A stretch of DNA of 64,000 nt from Calditrichia bacterium (GTDB lineage: Bacteria; Calditrichota; Calditrichia; RBG-13-44-9; J075). The stretch is from contig JACKAP010000009.1 of NCBI GenBank assembly GCA_020635015.1, positions 1-64,000 of the forward strand, read 5' to 3'. Both the position numbers and the translations under genes were made by a program. Each line of letters opens with the position of its first letter. Position 1 is the first letter of the stretch. Shown piece after piece: positions 41,761 through 49,760 of this stretch. A model generated the notes under the pieces. The model was given only the letters and a program-made list of their open reading frames with translations, had not been told where the DNA came from and made no database searches.

Positions 41761-44700
41761 TCACCGTATCACCACAATTTTCCCGGTCGAAATCACCTTC
41801 GAGCGCGCATCTTTCACCATGTAGATATACAGCCCGCTGGGAAGATCGGAACGGCTGTCCAGGATGCCCAGGCGGAATTCCTTTACGGTCGAGGGCAGCA
41901 GTTCTTCCAGCACCCGCTCACCGACCAGCGAATATAGGCCTACCGTATTGGCGTTTTCCGGCAGATTGGTGAAGATCATCTCCCGGTGTCCCTGGGCGGG
42001 CTTGAGAGGATTGGGATAGACGATCAGGTTATCCTTGCTGAGGGTGCCGCTGCTTGCCGCCCGCATTCCGGTCTGGAAGGTGGAGTCGCGGATGACGATG
42101 CTGCGCCCTTCCTCGTCGGTAACCCGCAGGGCGAAGTGATAGGTGGTGTCCGGCGCCAGGTTGATCAGATTGATGCTGTGGCTGAGCCGGAAGCTGTTGT
42201 TGCTGACGGTGATCACCTGGGAGAGATCCAGCCAGTAGCTGAGGTCAAGCCGGCTGGGCAGGTCGGTCTGCACCGTAAAATCCGCCGTAAAGTCGCCGGT
42301 GTTTTGCACCGCCACGCTGCGCAGGTCGTTGCGGTTGTCGACCAGCACCGCCATCTGCTGGGAATCGCTCAAACCGTCAGGGTCCTGCACGACGATGCGC
42401 AGGGTGGTATTGCCGGACCAGTCATCATCCGGAAAGAGGGTGTAGGTCATTCCCGCGGGATCGAAGCTGCCGTTGAGGTGGGCGCCGGGGTCGAACTGCC
42501 AGGTCAATTCTCCGGCATTGTTGGTGGAATCGACCACAAAGTGCACCAGTTCCAGGGTCAGGCTGCTGTCTTCCGCCAGCACCAGCTGGCTGTGGAACTG
42601 CAGGTGCGGCGCGGTATTATCCTGCAAAAAGGTGATGGTCACCTGGGCGGTATCGGCGGCGCCGGAGGGATCGGCCACCCGGAAGAAGCCGCTCTCACTG
42701 CCCGGGGTTCCCTGGGGAATGATCCGGATAATCTTGCCGGGAGCATTGGCCCATTCGATCGTAAACTGGCTGAATCCCCAGAAGCTCCAGTCGAGATCCA
42801 GCACGTCATTGTCCACATCCCCGGCATAGAGTCGCAGATCATAGAGATTATTGCTGTTTTCGCTGACGAACAGATCCTGCAGCGAAGCCAGCGGCGGGTC
42901 GTTTACCGGGGCAACCGTCACGGCGAAGGTCACCACTCGTGAGGCCAGGTCCGGGGCGGTGGCGACGGCGGTCATCTGGCTGCTGCCGTACCAATCGGGT
43001 TGCTGGGAGAAAATACTCAGCTTGCGGGAAGCGGCATTAAAACTGTAGCCCAAATTGGCGCCGGGGGTGAAGCTCCAGCCGATTTCTGCCGGCGAGTAGC
43101 CGGAAACGGTCAGGGTGGTATCCATCAGAATGTCGAATTGCCCGTCTTCCGGGACCGTAACATCGGGGATCTGCACGATAAACACCTGGCCGCTGGTGTT
43201 CACCTGGATCTGCACCTGGGCGGTATCCGCCGCTCCGCCAGGATCGACCACCCGGAAGAACCCGCTTTCGCTGGCGTTGGGCACCAGGGGCACAATCTGG
43301 ATGATTTTCTGCGCCGCATCCTCCCAGGCGATGTCGAACTCGCTGAATCCCCAGAAATTCCAGTCCAGCTGCAGGGCGCTGTGATCTACATCGACCGCAT
43401 AATCTTTCAAATCGACCAGGTTGCTGGCGGGGTCATTGCTGACAAACAGTTGCTGCATCGAGATGCTGGGGGGATCATTTACCGGGGTCACCGTTACCTG
43501 AAACGTGGCCGATTCACTGTTCTGGTCCGGGGCGGTGGCGGTGGCGGTCACCTCGCCGTCGCCGGACCAGTCCGCCACCCGGCTCTCGATGGTCAGCACC
43601 CGGGTGGCGCTGTTGAAGGTGTGCTTCAGGTCCGGGTCGAGGTCGAAGCTCCAGTTCAACTGCGCCGGGTTAAAATAGGTGATGGTGACGGTGGTGTCCA
43701 GCTGGATCCGCACCCACTGGTCTTCCGGGAAGGTCTTGTCGGGAATATTCACTTCGAAGGTATACACCGGGATGCCGGTGACGTGGATGGCCACCTGGGC
43801 GGTATCGGCGGCATTGGCCGGGTCGGCGACCCGGAAAAAACCGCTCTCGTTGCGCACCGTATCCAGGGGCACAATGCGCACGATCTTCTGCGCGGCATTG
43901 GCCCACTCGAAGTTGAAGTGGGAAAATCCCCAGAAGCTCCAGCTTAATTCCTCCGGATCGTTATCTACGTCGACAGCATAATCTTTCAGATCGATCAGAT
44001 TGTTGGCCGGATCGAATTCGATATTCAGGCTGTTGATATTCGCCACCGGCGCATCGTTGACCGGCGCAACGGTCACCTCCACATCGGCGTTGCGGCTGGC
44101 GTTGTTCGGCGCGGTGGCGGTGGCGGTGATGCTGCTCTGGCCGGACCAGTTCGCCACGGCAGACGATACCGTCACCATCCGGGCGGCGGCGTCATAGTCA
44201 TAATCCAAATCGCTGCCGGCGCTGAAAGACCAACTGATCTGATCGTCGCTGTAATCGGAGTGGGCCACGCAGGTGTCCATCCAGATGGCGTAGCTGCGGT
44301 CCTCGTCAAAATCGATTGCCGGGATCGTCACCGTGAAAGTGCTCTGGGAAATCTCGTTGAAATCAAACGAGATGGTTTTGCGGTCGTAAAATCCGTCGGG
44401 ATCCTCCGCCCGGATATTGAAAGATGCCGGCCCCTGGTAATTCAGGGGCACCGGGGTGATTACCAGATCATCGCCTTGCTGGGTTACGCTCAGGTTGGTC
44501 TCCTGGCTGAAGCTGAGCTGCAGGTCGCTGAGATCGTGATCGGGATCGTTCAGGAAACTCGCCAGGGCGATGGAGGTATCGCTGCCGGTGGAAATGGTGC
44601 TAATCGTTAGCTGGATGCCCGGAATGCCGATCAGCACCGGGGAAGAGTAGGTGCTGATCATCCCGGCATCGTTGATGGCGGCGATGCGGTAGGCGTAGAG

Positions 44701-44919
44701 ATTGCCCGGGGTGACGCTGTTGTCGCTGGCCGAGGTTTGGGGATGGGAAACTTCCGTAAAATCGCTGAAGCTGGTGGTCGAATTCACCGCGCGCTGCAGC
44801 TTGTATTTGTCGATATCCGGCTCGCTGTTGGGGTCCCACAGGATATTCAGGGAAGATGTCTGCGCGATGGCAATATTCAAAAAGCAGCACACGGCGAAAA
44901 GAAATCCGTATTTATACAT
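41761..44919 (-). CDS. Large exported tandem-domain protein with C-terminal sorting domain
   Basis: A 1052-aa secreted protein. It has a signal peptide (YKYGFLFAVCCFLNIAIAQ), a fibronectin-III-like domain (about 25-110), then cadherin-like modules: pairs of one with APVNDPP endings and one with WSFWGFS and GFFRVADP(A/S), the pair repeated three times with small changes, then a further Ig-like domain, a second Fn3-like domain and a FlgD-like end (IVYPNPLKPAQG ... GKIVVIR). Such proteins are usually surface adhesins or matrix components exported by T9SS-like routes. I chose the ATG at 44919, preceded by GAGG; a TTG 12 bases upstream is less likely. Ligand unknown. Confidence 0.82.
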   Translation of the reverse strand: MYKYGFLFAVCCFLNIAIAQTSSLNILWDPNSEPDIDKYKLQRAVNSTTSFSDFTEVSHPQTSASDNSVTPGNLYAYRIAAINDAGMISTYSSPVLIGIPGIQLTISTISTGSDTSIALASFLNDPDHDLSDLQLSFSQETNLSVTQQGDDLVITPVPLNYQGPASFNIRAEDPDGFYDRKTISFDFNEISQSTFTVTIPAIDFDEDRSYAIWMDTCVAHSDYSDDQISWSFSAGSDLDYDYDAAARMVTVSSAVANWSGQSSITATATAPNNASRNADVEVTVAPVNDAPVANINSLNIEFDPANNLIDLKDYAVDVDNDPEELSWSFWGFSHFNFEWANAAQKIVRIVPLDTVRNESGFFRVADPANAADTAQVAIHVTGIPVYTFEVNIPDKTFPEDQWVRIQLDTTVTITYFNPAQLNWSFDLDPDLKHTFNSATRVLTIESRVADWSGDGEVTATATAPDQNSESATFQVTVTPVNDPPSISMQQLFVSNDPASNLVDLKDYAVDVDHSALQLDWNFWGFSEFDIAWEDAAQKIIQIVPLVPNASESGFFRVVDPGGAADTAQVQIQVNTSGQVFIVQIPDVTVPEDGQFDILMDTTLTVSGYSPAEIGWSFTPGANLGYSFNAASRKLSIFSQQPDWYGSSQMTAVATAPDLASRVVTFAVTVAPVNDPPLASLQDLFVSENSNNLYDLRLYAGDVDNDVLDLDWSFWGFSQFTIEWANAPGKIIRIIPQGTPGSESGFFRVADPSGAADTAQVTITFLQDNTAPHLQFHSQLVLAEDSSLTLELVHFVVDSTNNAGELTWQFDPGAHLNGSFDPAGMTYTLFPDDDWSGNTTLRIVVQDPDGLSDSQQMAVLVDNRNDLRSVAVQNTGDFTADFTVQTDLPSRLDLSYWLDLSQVITVSNNSFRLSHSINLINLAPDTTYHFALRVTDEEGRSIVIRDSTFQTGMRAASSGTLSKDNLIVYPNPLKPAQGHREMIFTNLPENANTVGLYSLVGERVLEELLPSTVKEFRLGILDSRSDLPSGLYIYMVKDARSKVISTGKIVVIR

Positions 44920-45049
44920 GGCAATCCTCAAGTTTATGCAGGACCATATAAAGCCAATATAATGCCAGTTTTTGATGCATTCTCAGGTCTGGCTCCGCAG
45001 CGAAGACGGATAGAGAAATGGGAAAATATTACACAGAATTGCATAAAAT

Positions 45050-45092
45050 ACGCATGGGGCGAAGAGCGAAGAGCGTGGAGCGAGGAGCGAAA
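45050..45092. repeat. GAAGAGCGAAGAGCG phrase
   Basis: GGGGCGAAGAGCGAAGAGCG and GGAGCGAGGAGCGAAAG form the complement of the CGCTCTTCGCTC phrase at 31488 and 17395. The intergenic region 44932-45372 has no gene: it holds this, the array at 45105-45284 and an ATTCGTGTAGATTCGAG phrase at 45325-45357. Confidence 0.65.
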
Positions 45093-45104
45093 GATATAAG
45101 GTCT

Positions 45105-45284
45105 GTCATTGGCGCTTCGCGCGTCATTGGCCTGCGGCGTCATTAGCCCTTCGGGCGTATTTAAAGATAGTCATCTGTTGCGTAGAACGCCGCTGACGGC
45201 GAAGCACACTGCCGCCCGACGGGCCACTGACGCGCGCAGCGCCAATTACGGCGAAGCCCACTGACGCGCGGCAGCGCCAATGAC
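45105..45284. repeat. Hairpin array family B (GTCATTGG units), inverted pair
   Basis: Left arm units GTCATTGG + CGCTTCGCGC, GTCATTGG + CCTGCGGC, GTCATTAG + CCCTTCGGGC; right arm units in the opposite orientation end in CCAATGAC or CCACTGAC with cores GCGCGCAGCGC and GGCGAAGCC. The principle matches family A, a constant 8-base word plus a short stem of varying sequence, but the word differs. It lies between two divergent genes. Confidence 0.8.
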
Positions 45285-45372
45285 GAAATGCGGAATGTGT
45301 TGATGATGCTTGATATTGCGGGCTCATTCGTGTAGATTCGAGTAAATTCGTGGCAAAAAAAGAGGGTTTCCA

Positions 45373-46812
45373 ATGGACTTAAAAGATTTTCGCCGTCACG
45401 CCCATGAACTGGTCGACTGGATGGCGGATTACCTGGAGCATATCGAGGATTACCCGGTTAAATCTCAGGTGCGGCCGAAGGACATTCTCAAACAGTTGCC
45501 GGAAGCGGCCCCGGAATCCGGCGAGGTTTTCGAGCAAATCTTCGCAGATTTTCAGCAGATCATCCTCCCGGGCATCACCCACTGGCAGCATCCGGCCTTT
45601 CACGCTTACTTCCCGGCCAATTCCAGCCCTCCGTCGGTATTGGCGGAGATGCTCACCGCAACGATCGGGGCGCAGTGCATGATCTGGCAGACCTCCCCGG
45701 CGGCGGCGGAGCTGGAAGAGCGGATGATGGAATGGCTGCGCGAGATGATCGGCCTGCCGCCGTCTTTCACCGGGGTGATCCAGGATACCGCTTCCACCGC
45801 CACCCTTTGCGCCATCCTGACTGCACGGGAACAGTTTTCCAGCTTTAGTTGCAATCGCGAAGGATTGCGCACAGGGCCGCGCTACCGGGTCTACTGCTCG
45901 GAGCAGACCCACTCTTCGATCGACAAGGCGGTGCGGATCGCCGGGCTGGGGGATGAGAACCTGCGTAAGATTGCAGTGGATGAAAACTTTGCGATGCTGC
46001 CGGAAGCGCTGGAAGCGGCGATTGCTGCCGACATCCGGGCCGGGATGCAGCCGCTCTGCGTCATCGCCACCCTGGGCACCACCGGCTCTACCGCCATCGA
46101 TCCGCTGGAAGCGATCGGGCAGATTTGCCGCCGGCATGGCCTGTGGTACCATGTCGATGCCGCCCTGACCGGCAGCGCCCTGCTGCTGCCGGAAATGCGC
46201 CACCTGATCCGCGGCGCGGAGATGATCGACAGCTTTGTCTTCAATCCTCACAAGTGGCTGTTCACCAATTTTGACTGCTCGGCTTATTTTGTGCAGGACC
46301 CCGGGGCGCTGATCCGCACTTTTGAGATCTTGCCGGAGTATCTGAAAACCCCGGAAGATCAGCGGGTCAATAATTACCGCGACTGGGGCATTCCCCTGGG
46401 GCGGCGCTTCCGGGCGCTGAAGCTGTGGTTCGTGATCCGCAGCTACGGGGTGGAGGGGCTGCAGGCGCGCCTGCGTGCGCACCTGGCCCTGGCCCGTGAA
46501 TTTGCCGGAAAGGTGGAACAATCGCCCGATTTCGAGCTGCTGGCCCCGGTGCCCTTCAATACCATCTGTTTCCGCTACAAGCCGCCGCAGATCGATGACG
46601 AGGAGACGCTGAACCGTCTGAACAGCGCTCTGCTGGAAAATCTCAACCGCAGCGGGAAAGTATTTCTGACCCACACCCGGCTGAACGATCGCTATACCAT
46701 CCGCATGGTGCTGGGCCAGACCCGGGTGGAGCGGCGGCACATGGAGGCGGCCTGGGAGTTGATCGTGCGCGAGGCGCGGGGGCTTGATCGAAAATTCATA
46801 GAACGCGGATGA
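45373..46812 (+). CDS. PLP-dependent aromatic-L-amino-acid-type decarboxylase
   Basis: A 479-aa group II decarboxylase. FRRHAHELVDWMADYLEHIE, HWQHPAFHAYFPANSSPPSV and NPHKWLFTNFDCSA are diagnostic; the PLP-binding Lys is about residue 294. HVDAALTGSALLLPE replaces the usual VDAAYAGSA, so the residue after the PLP-binding Asp-Ala-Ala differs. The enzyme should decarboxylate an aromatic amino acid such as DOPA, tryptophan or tyrosine; which one is unclear. The last residues (KFIERG) are encoded by a GAACGCGGATG repeat that also supplies the stop codon. Confidence 0.92.
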   Translation: MDLKDFRRHAHELVDWMADYLEHIEDYPVKSQVRPKDILKQLPEAAPESGEVFEQIFADFQQIILPGITHWQHPAFHAYFPANSSPPSVLAEMLTATIGAQCMIWQTSPAAAELEERMMEWLREMIGLPPSFTGVIQDTASTATLCAILTAREQFSSFSCNREGLRTGPRYRVYCSEQTHSSIDKAVRIAGLGDENLRKIAVDENFAMLPEALEAAIAADIRAGMQPLCVIATLGTTGSTAIDPLEAIGQICRRHGLWYHVDAALTGSALLLPEMRHLIRGAEMIDSFVFNPHKWLFTNFDCSAYFVQDPGALIRTFEILPEYLKTPEDQRVNNYRDWGIPLGRRFRALKLWFVIRSYGVEGLQARLRAHLALAREFAGKVEQSPDFELLAPVPFNTICFRYKPPQIDDEETLNRLNSALLENLNRSGKVFLTHTRLNDRYTIRMVLGQTRVERRHMEAAWELIVREARGLDRKFIERG

Positions 46813-46995
46813 ACGCGGATGACGCGGATTTTCTGACCGGTTTTTTGCCACAGCAACACAGAGCCCACAGAGAACCGGTACTGATCCCTTATAACTGGCA
46901 ACTGAAAAACCTCTGTGTGCTCTGTGCTTCTGTGACTGTCTTTGAAATGCTTTTTTATGTATTATCCGCGATAATCCGTGTCATCTGCGTTCTAT
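46800..46995. repeat. Nested inverted repeats (GAACGCGGATG outside, CACAGAG inside)
   Basis: Outer arms AGAACGCGGATGAACGCGGA (from 46800) and ATAATCCGTGTCATCTGCGT (to 46994) enclose inner arms TTTGCCACAGCAACACAGAG (46843-46871) and CTCTGTGTGCTCTGTGCTTC (46910-46934), with a TAACTGGCAACTG spacer. The outer left arm overlaps the 3' end of the decarboxylase gene. Confidence 0.8.
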
Positions 46996-47074
46996 TTAAC
47001 AACCACATTTCCTTGATGATTGTAGATCCACCCTTCATACGTTATATTGCCTCAAACAGCGGAAAGGGCGACAG

Positions 47075-47713
47075 ATGAACAAATGGTTCTACGGTATACT
47101 GTGCTTAATATGCATTTTCTTTGCTCCGGCGGTGTGGGCGCAGAGCGGCGTCGGGTTGATTGGCGGCCTGAACTTTGCCGGGTTGAGCGTGAAGCAGGAT
47201 AATGATAATCTTTCCGGGATCGAGCATCCCACCCGAACGGCCTTCGGCGCCGGAGGCATGCTCTGCCTCGACGTGCCCGGCAAGCTGTTGTTGCAAATGG
47301 CACCGCTCTATCTACAGCAGGGGAGCAAGCTGAAGATAGACGGCGAAGCCAGCGGCAGCATTCGCCTGGCCTATCTCAATCTGCCGCTGCTGCTGCGCTA
47401 TAACACGGTGGAAGATGGCAGCGGCGTCTACTTCGCCGCCGGCCCCAATATTGCGCTGTTGCTGGATGCGGTGCAGAAAGATGCCGATGGCGCCCAGAGC
47501 GATATCAAAGATTTGCTCAAAGGAATTGATGTTGGCCTCAACTTCAGCGCGGGCATCAGCGCCCCGCTGGGCGGCAATTTCCTGTTCATCGAAGCACAGT
47601 TCGGGTTGGGCGTCGTCAACATCGACGATTCCCCCGCCGCCGCAGAAGGCTTGACCCGCAAGACCAGCAGCATCAAATTGATGGGAGGGATGTTGTTTCC
47701 GTTCGGTAGGTAG
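47075..47713 (+). CDS. Outer-membrane beta-barrel protein (porin-like)
   Basis: A 212-aa protein with a signal peptide (FYGILCLICIFFAPAVWAQ) and a pattern of alternating strands: GVGLIGGLNFAGLSV, FGAGGMLCLDVPGKLLLQMA, PLYLQQGSKLKI, RLAYLNLPLLLRYN, YFAAGPNIALLLDA, DVGLNFSAGISAPL and IKLMGGMLFPF. This matches the PorT/OMP_b-brl family of small eight-stranded barrels frequent in FCB bacteria. Its job is unknown. It has a GGAAAGGGCGACAG leader before the ATG and stands alone. Confidence 0.8.
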   Translation: MNKWFYGILCLICIFFAPAVWAQSGVGLIGGLNFAGLSVKQDNDNLSGIEHPTRTAFGAGGMLCLDVPGKLLLQMAPLYLQQGSKLKIDGEASGSIRLAYLNLPLLLRYNTVEDGSGVYFAAGPNIALLLDAVQKDADGAQSDIKDLLKGIDVGLNFSAGISAPLGGNFLFIEAQFGLGVVNIDDSPAAAEGLTRKTSSIKLMGGMLFPFGR

Positions 47714-47727
47714 TTCTCAGTTTGTGG

Positions 47728-47872
47728 ATACTTGTTGATGGGTTAATGGGTTGAAGGGTTAATGGGTTGATGAATTTGCACGTACGACGTCCGTTTTTAC
47801 CCATTATCTCATTAACCCATTAACATATTTAAATCTGTGAAAATCTGCCAAATCTGCGTGCAATTTAAGGTG
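47728..47872. repeat. GGGTTAATGGGTTGATG and inverted CCCATTAACC phrases
   Basis: GATGGGTTAATGGGTTGAAG and GGGTTAATGGGTTGATG (47737-47771) face TACCCATTATCTCATTAACC (47797-47826) across GTACGACGTCCGTTTTTACC. An AAATCTGTGAAAATCTGCC phrase follows and overlaps a false start of the next gene. Confidence 0.75.
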
Positions 47873-47881
47873 GAAAGAACT

Positions 47882-48583
47882 ATGAAAAAACTCCTCTGTT
47901 TCGGCCACCGCGGTGCAGCCGGGCATGCGCCGGAGAATACCTTGACGTCGGTGGAGACCGCCATCGCCCTGGGCGCCGACTGGATCGAGATCGATGTCTA
48001 TCTGGTAGACGGGGAGCTGGTAGTATTCCATGACGCCCGCCTGGAGCGCACCACCAATGGCCAAGGCTATCTGGAGAAACAATCTCTCGACTACCTGCGC
48101 ACCCTTGATGCCGGCGAAGGGGAACGCATTCCCTTGCTGCGCGAGGTGCTGGAGCACGTCGATCACCGGGTGGGGATCAACATCGAGCTGAAGGGGGCAC
48201 ATACCGCTGCCGCCACCGCCCGGCAGCTCGATCTTTACCTCAGTGCCTCGGGAGGGAATTGGGAGCAGTTCCTGATCTCTTCATTCAATCATCATGAACT
48301 GCGCCTGGTTAAACAGCTACGTCCGCAACTGCGCACCGGGGTGTTGATCTACTGCCTGCCCCTGGATTATGCCCGGATGGCCGAAGCACTGGGAGCTTAT
48401 TCGATCCATCCCAGCTGCGAGTTCCTCAACCGGTCGCTGGTCATAGACGCCCACCAGCGCGGCCTTAAGGTGTTTCCCTACACCGTCAACGACGAGGAAA
48501 CCCTGGCGCAGATGAAGGCGCTGGAGGTGGATGGGGTGTTCACCGATTATCCGGAGCTGATCAGCGGGGTGGGTCGGGGATGA
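47882..48583 (+). CDS. ugpQ: Glycerophosphodiester phosphodiesterase
   Basis: A 233-aa GDPD: it hydrolyses glycerophosphodiesters to glycerol-3-phosphate and an alcohol. GHRGAAGHAPENTLTSVETA contains catalytic His9 and the Glu; DWIEIDVYLVDGELVVFHD supplies the metal ligands and second His; INIELKG and VFTDYPELI complete the TIM-barrel pattern. No signal peptide, so cytoplasmic. I chose ATG 47882 with GGTGGAAAG upstream; 15 additional upstream codons would be encoded by an AATCTGC repeat. Whether it is ugpQ-equivalent rather than another GDPD is not certain. Confidence 0.93.
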   Translation: MKKLLCFGHRGAAGHAPENTLTSVETAIALGADWIEIDVYLVDGELVVFHDARLERTTNGQGYLEKQSLDYLRTLDAGEGERIPLLREVLEHVDHRVGINIELKGAHTAAATARQLDLYLSASGGNWEQFLISSFNHHELRLVKQLRPQLRTGVLIYCLPLDYARMAEALGAYSIHPSCEFLNRSLVIDAHQRGLKVFPYTVNDEETLAQMKALEVDGVFTDYPELISGVGRG

Positions 48584-48586
48584 CAT

Positions 48587-48777
48587 TTTTTTTGCCACGA
48601 ATCTACGCGAATGGACCCGAATAAAAACTTATTAGCCACAGAGACACAGAGTTCACAGAGGCTGACGACTGATAACAGACAACTATAACTAAACACTGAC
48701 AACCATCTCTGTGTTCTCCGTGTCTCTGTGGCAAAAAACCATTCGTGTTCATTCGTGTAAATTCGTGGCGAAAAATA
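48587..48777. repeat. Nested inverted repeats (CCACGAAT outside, CCACAGAG inside)
   Basis: Outer arms TTTGCCACGAATCTACGCGA (48592) and CATTCGTGTAAATTCGTGGC (to 48771) enclose inner arms TTAGCCACAGAGACACAGAG (48632) and CCGTGTCTCTGTGGCAAA (to 48736). The centre is CTGACGACTGATAACAGACA with TCAGT-like words. It has the same architecture as 46800-46995. Confidence 0.85.
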
Positions 48778-48805
48778 GATCCGATTAACTTATTCAACCT
48801 TTATC

Positions 48806-48850
48806 TTGATTTTGAATCACCGGAAGTTTATATTTTCGAGTGTATACTTC
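48806..48850 (+). promoter_or_regulatory. Promoter and operator of the Phd/PIN module
   Basis: TTGATT (48806-48811), 17 bp, then TATATT (48829-48834) form a good sigma70-type promoter. An inverted repeat GAAGTTTATA (48823-48832) / TGTATACTTC (48841-48850) spans the -10 region and is a likely autorepressor site for the antitoxin. The antitoxin ATG follows 12 bp later after GGAG. Confidence 0.65.
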
Positions 48851-48862
48851 GGAGATATAATC

Positions 48863-49099
48863 ATGAAAGCAACTGCAAAAGATTTGAGGTTTTATTCCAA
48901 AGAACTCCTGGAAACCGTTGCCCGGGGAGAAGAGGTGATTATTACCTATCGCGGAAAACCTTTTGCAAAACTGGTGCCTTTGGATGATGCTGACTATGAT
49001 AGCGATACAAATATTGAATTGTTTGGTATTTGGGCAGATTATACCGAGATCGAAGCAGTTGATGAATACGTGCGTGAACTCCGCAAGGGGAGATTCTAA
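48863..49099 (+). CDS. Phd/YefM-family antitoxin
   Basis: A 78-aa protein beginning MKATAKDLRFYSKELLETVA, followed by EEVIITYRGKPFAKLVPL, the Phd/YefM DNA-binding fold. The C-terminal half (ELFGIWADYTEIEAVDEYVR) is acidic and should wrap the toxin. GGAG lies 9 bases before the ATG. It binds its own promoter and neutralises the PIN toxin downstream, whose ATG overlaps its TAA by one base (TAATG). Confidence 0.9.
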   Translation: MKATAKDLRFYSKELLETVARGEEVIITYRGKPFAKLVPLDDADYDSDTNIELFGIWADYTEIEAVDEYVRELRKGRF

Positions 49100-49479
49100 T
49101 GCTGACCGATACCGATGTGCTGATCTGGTATATGAAAGGCAATAAGAAAGCCTATAAAGCGGTTGAAAGTCAGCGGAGCCTTTATATCTCTGTCGTTACA
49201 TATATGGAACTTATACAGGGAATGCGTAATAAGCAGGAACTGAATGCGCTCAGGAAGGCATTGCGTCACTGGCAGGCGCGAATACTATATATCAACGAGG
49301 AGATATCGGCCAAAGCGCTGTTTTATGTCGAGCAGCATTTTCTGAGCCACTCGATCCACCTGGCCGACGCCTTGATCGGCGCAACGGCTGTCATAAACGG
49401 AATGCCGTTAATGACGGCCAACGACAAGCACTACAAAGCGATCAAAGAGATCGACATCAAAATTTTCCGCCCGACGTAA
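49099..49479 (+). CDS. vapC: PIN-domain toxin (VapC-like)
   Basis: A 126-aa PIN ribonuclease. The acidic residues are in place: LTDTDVLIWYMKG (Asp4, Asp6), SVVTYMELIQGMR (Glu), HLADALIGATAVI (Asp) and LMTANDKHY (Asp). Free toxin should cleave tRNA or rRNA. It is translationally coupled to the antitoxin. The pairing of a Phd/YefM antitoxin with a PIN toxin is common in bacteria. Confidence 0.93.
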   Translation: MLTDTDVLIWYMKGNKKAYKAVESQRSLYISVVTYMELIQGMRNKQELNALRKALRHWQARILYINEEISAKALFYVEQHFLSHSIHLADALIGATAVINGMPLMTANDKHYKAIKEIDIKIFRPT

Positions 49480-49538
49480 GCTCGTCCGTATTTGAGTAGG
49501 TGGAGCGATAGGAGCAAGTATTTGAGTCAGTGCGTTGT

Positions 49539-49630
49539 TAAACCGGCATTTTTCAACCCCTCTAAATCTCCCCTTACTAAGGGGAGACTTTCAGGTTTCC
49601 CCCTTGGTAAGGGGGGACGGAAGGGGGGTA
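49539..49630. repeat. CCCCTCTAAATCTCCCC repeat, copy A
   Basis: TTTTTCAACCCCTCTAAATC, then CCCCTTACTAAGGGGAGA, then TTTCCCCCTTGGTAAGGGGG and ACGGAAGGGGGGTA. It contains two internal hairpins (CCCCTTACTAAGGGG and CCCCCTTGGTAAGGGGG). Copy B at 50880-50970 is the same element inverted, so the two flank the APH-like kinase gene. Confidence 0.85.
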
Positions 49631-49689
49631 AAAATGCCACATATTTTATGCTGAATATCTTCGTAAATTAACTCACGGATCAATAACAA

Positions 49690-49760
49690 CAAAATCTCGT
49701 GATCTCCGTGCCTCTGTGGCAAAAAATCCGTGTTCATCCCGCTCATCCGTGGCAAAAAAA
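49690..49760. repeat. Right-arm phrases CTCCGTGCCTCTGTGGC and ATCCGTGTTCATCC
   Basis: Two right arms in tandem: the CACAGAG family (GATCTCCGTGCCTCTGTGGC) and the ATCCGTG family (ATCCGTGTTCATCCCGCTCA, then TCCGTGGC). No matching left arms are seen nearby. They touch the stop codon of the minus-strand kinase. Confidence 0.7.
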
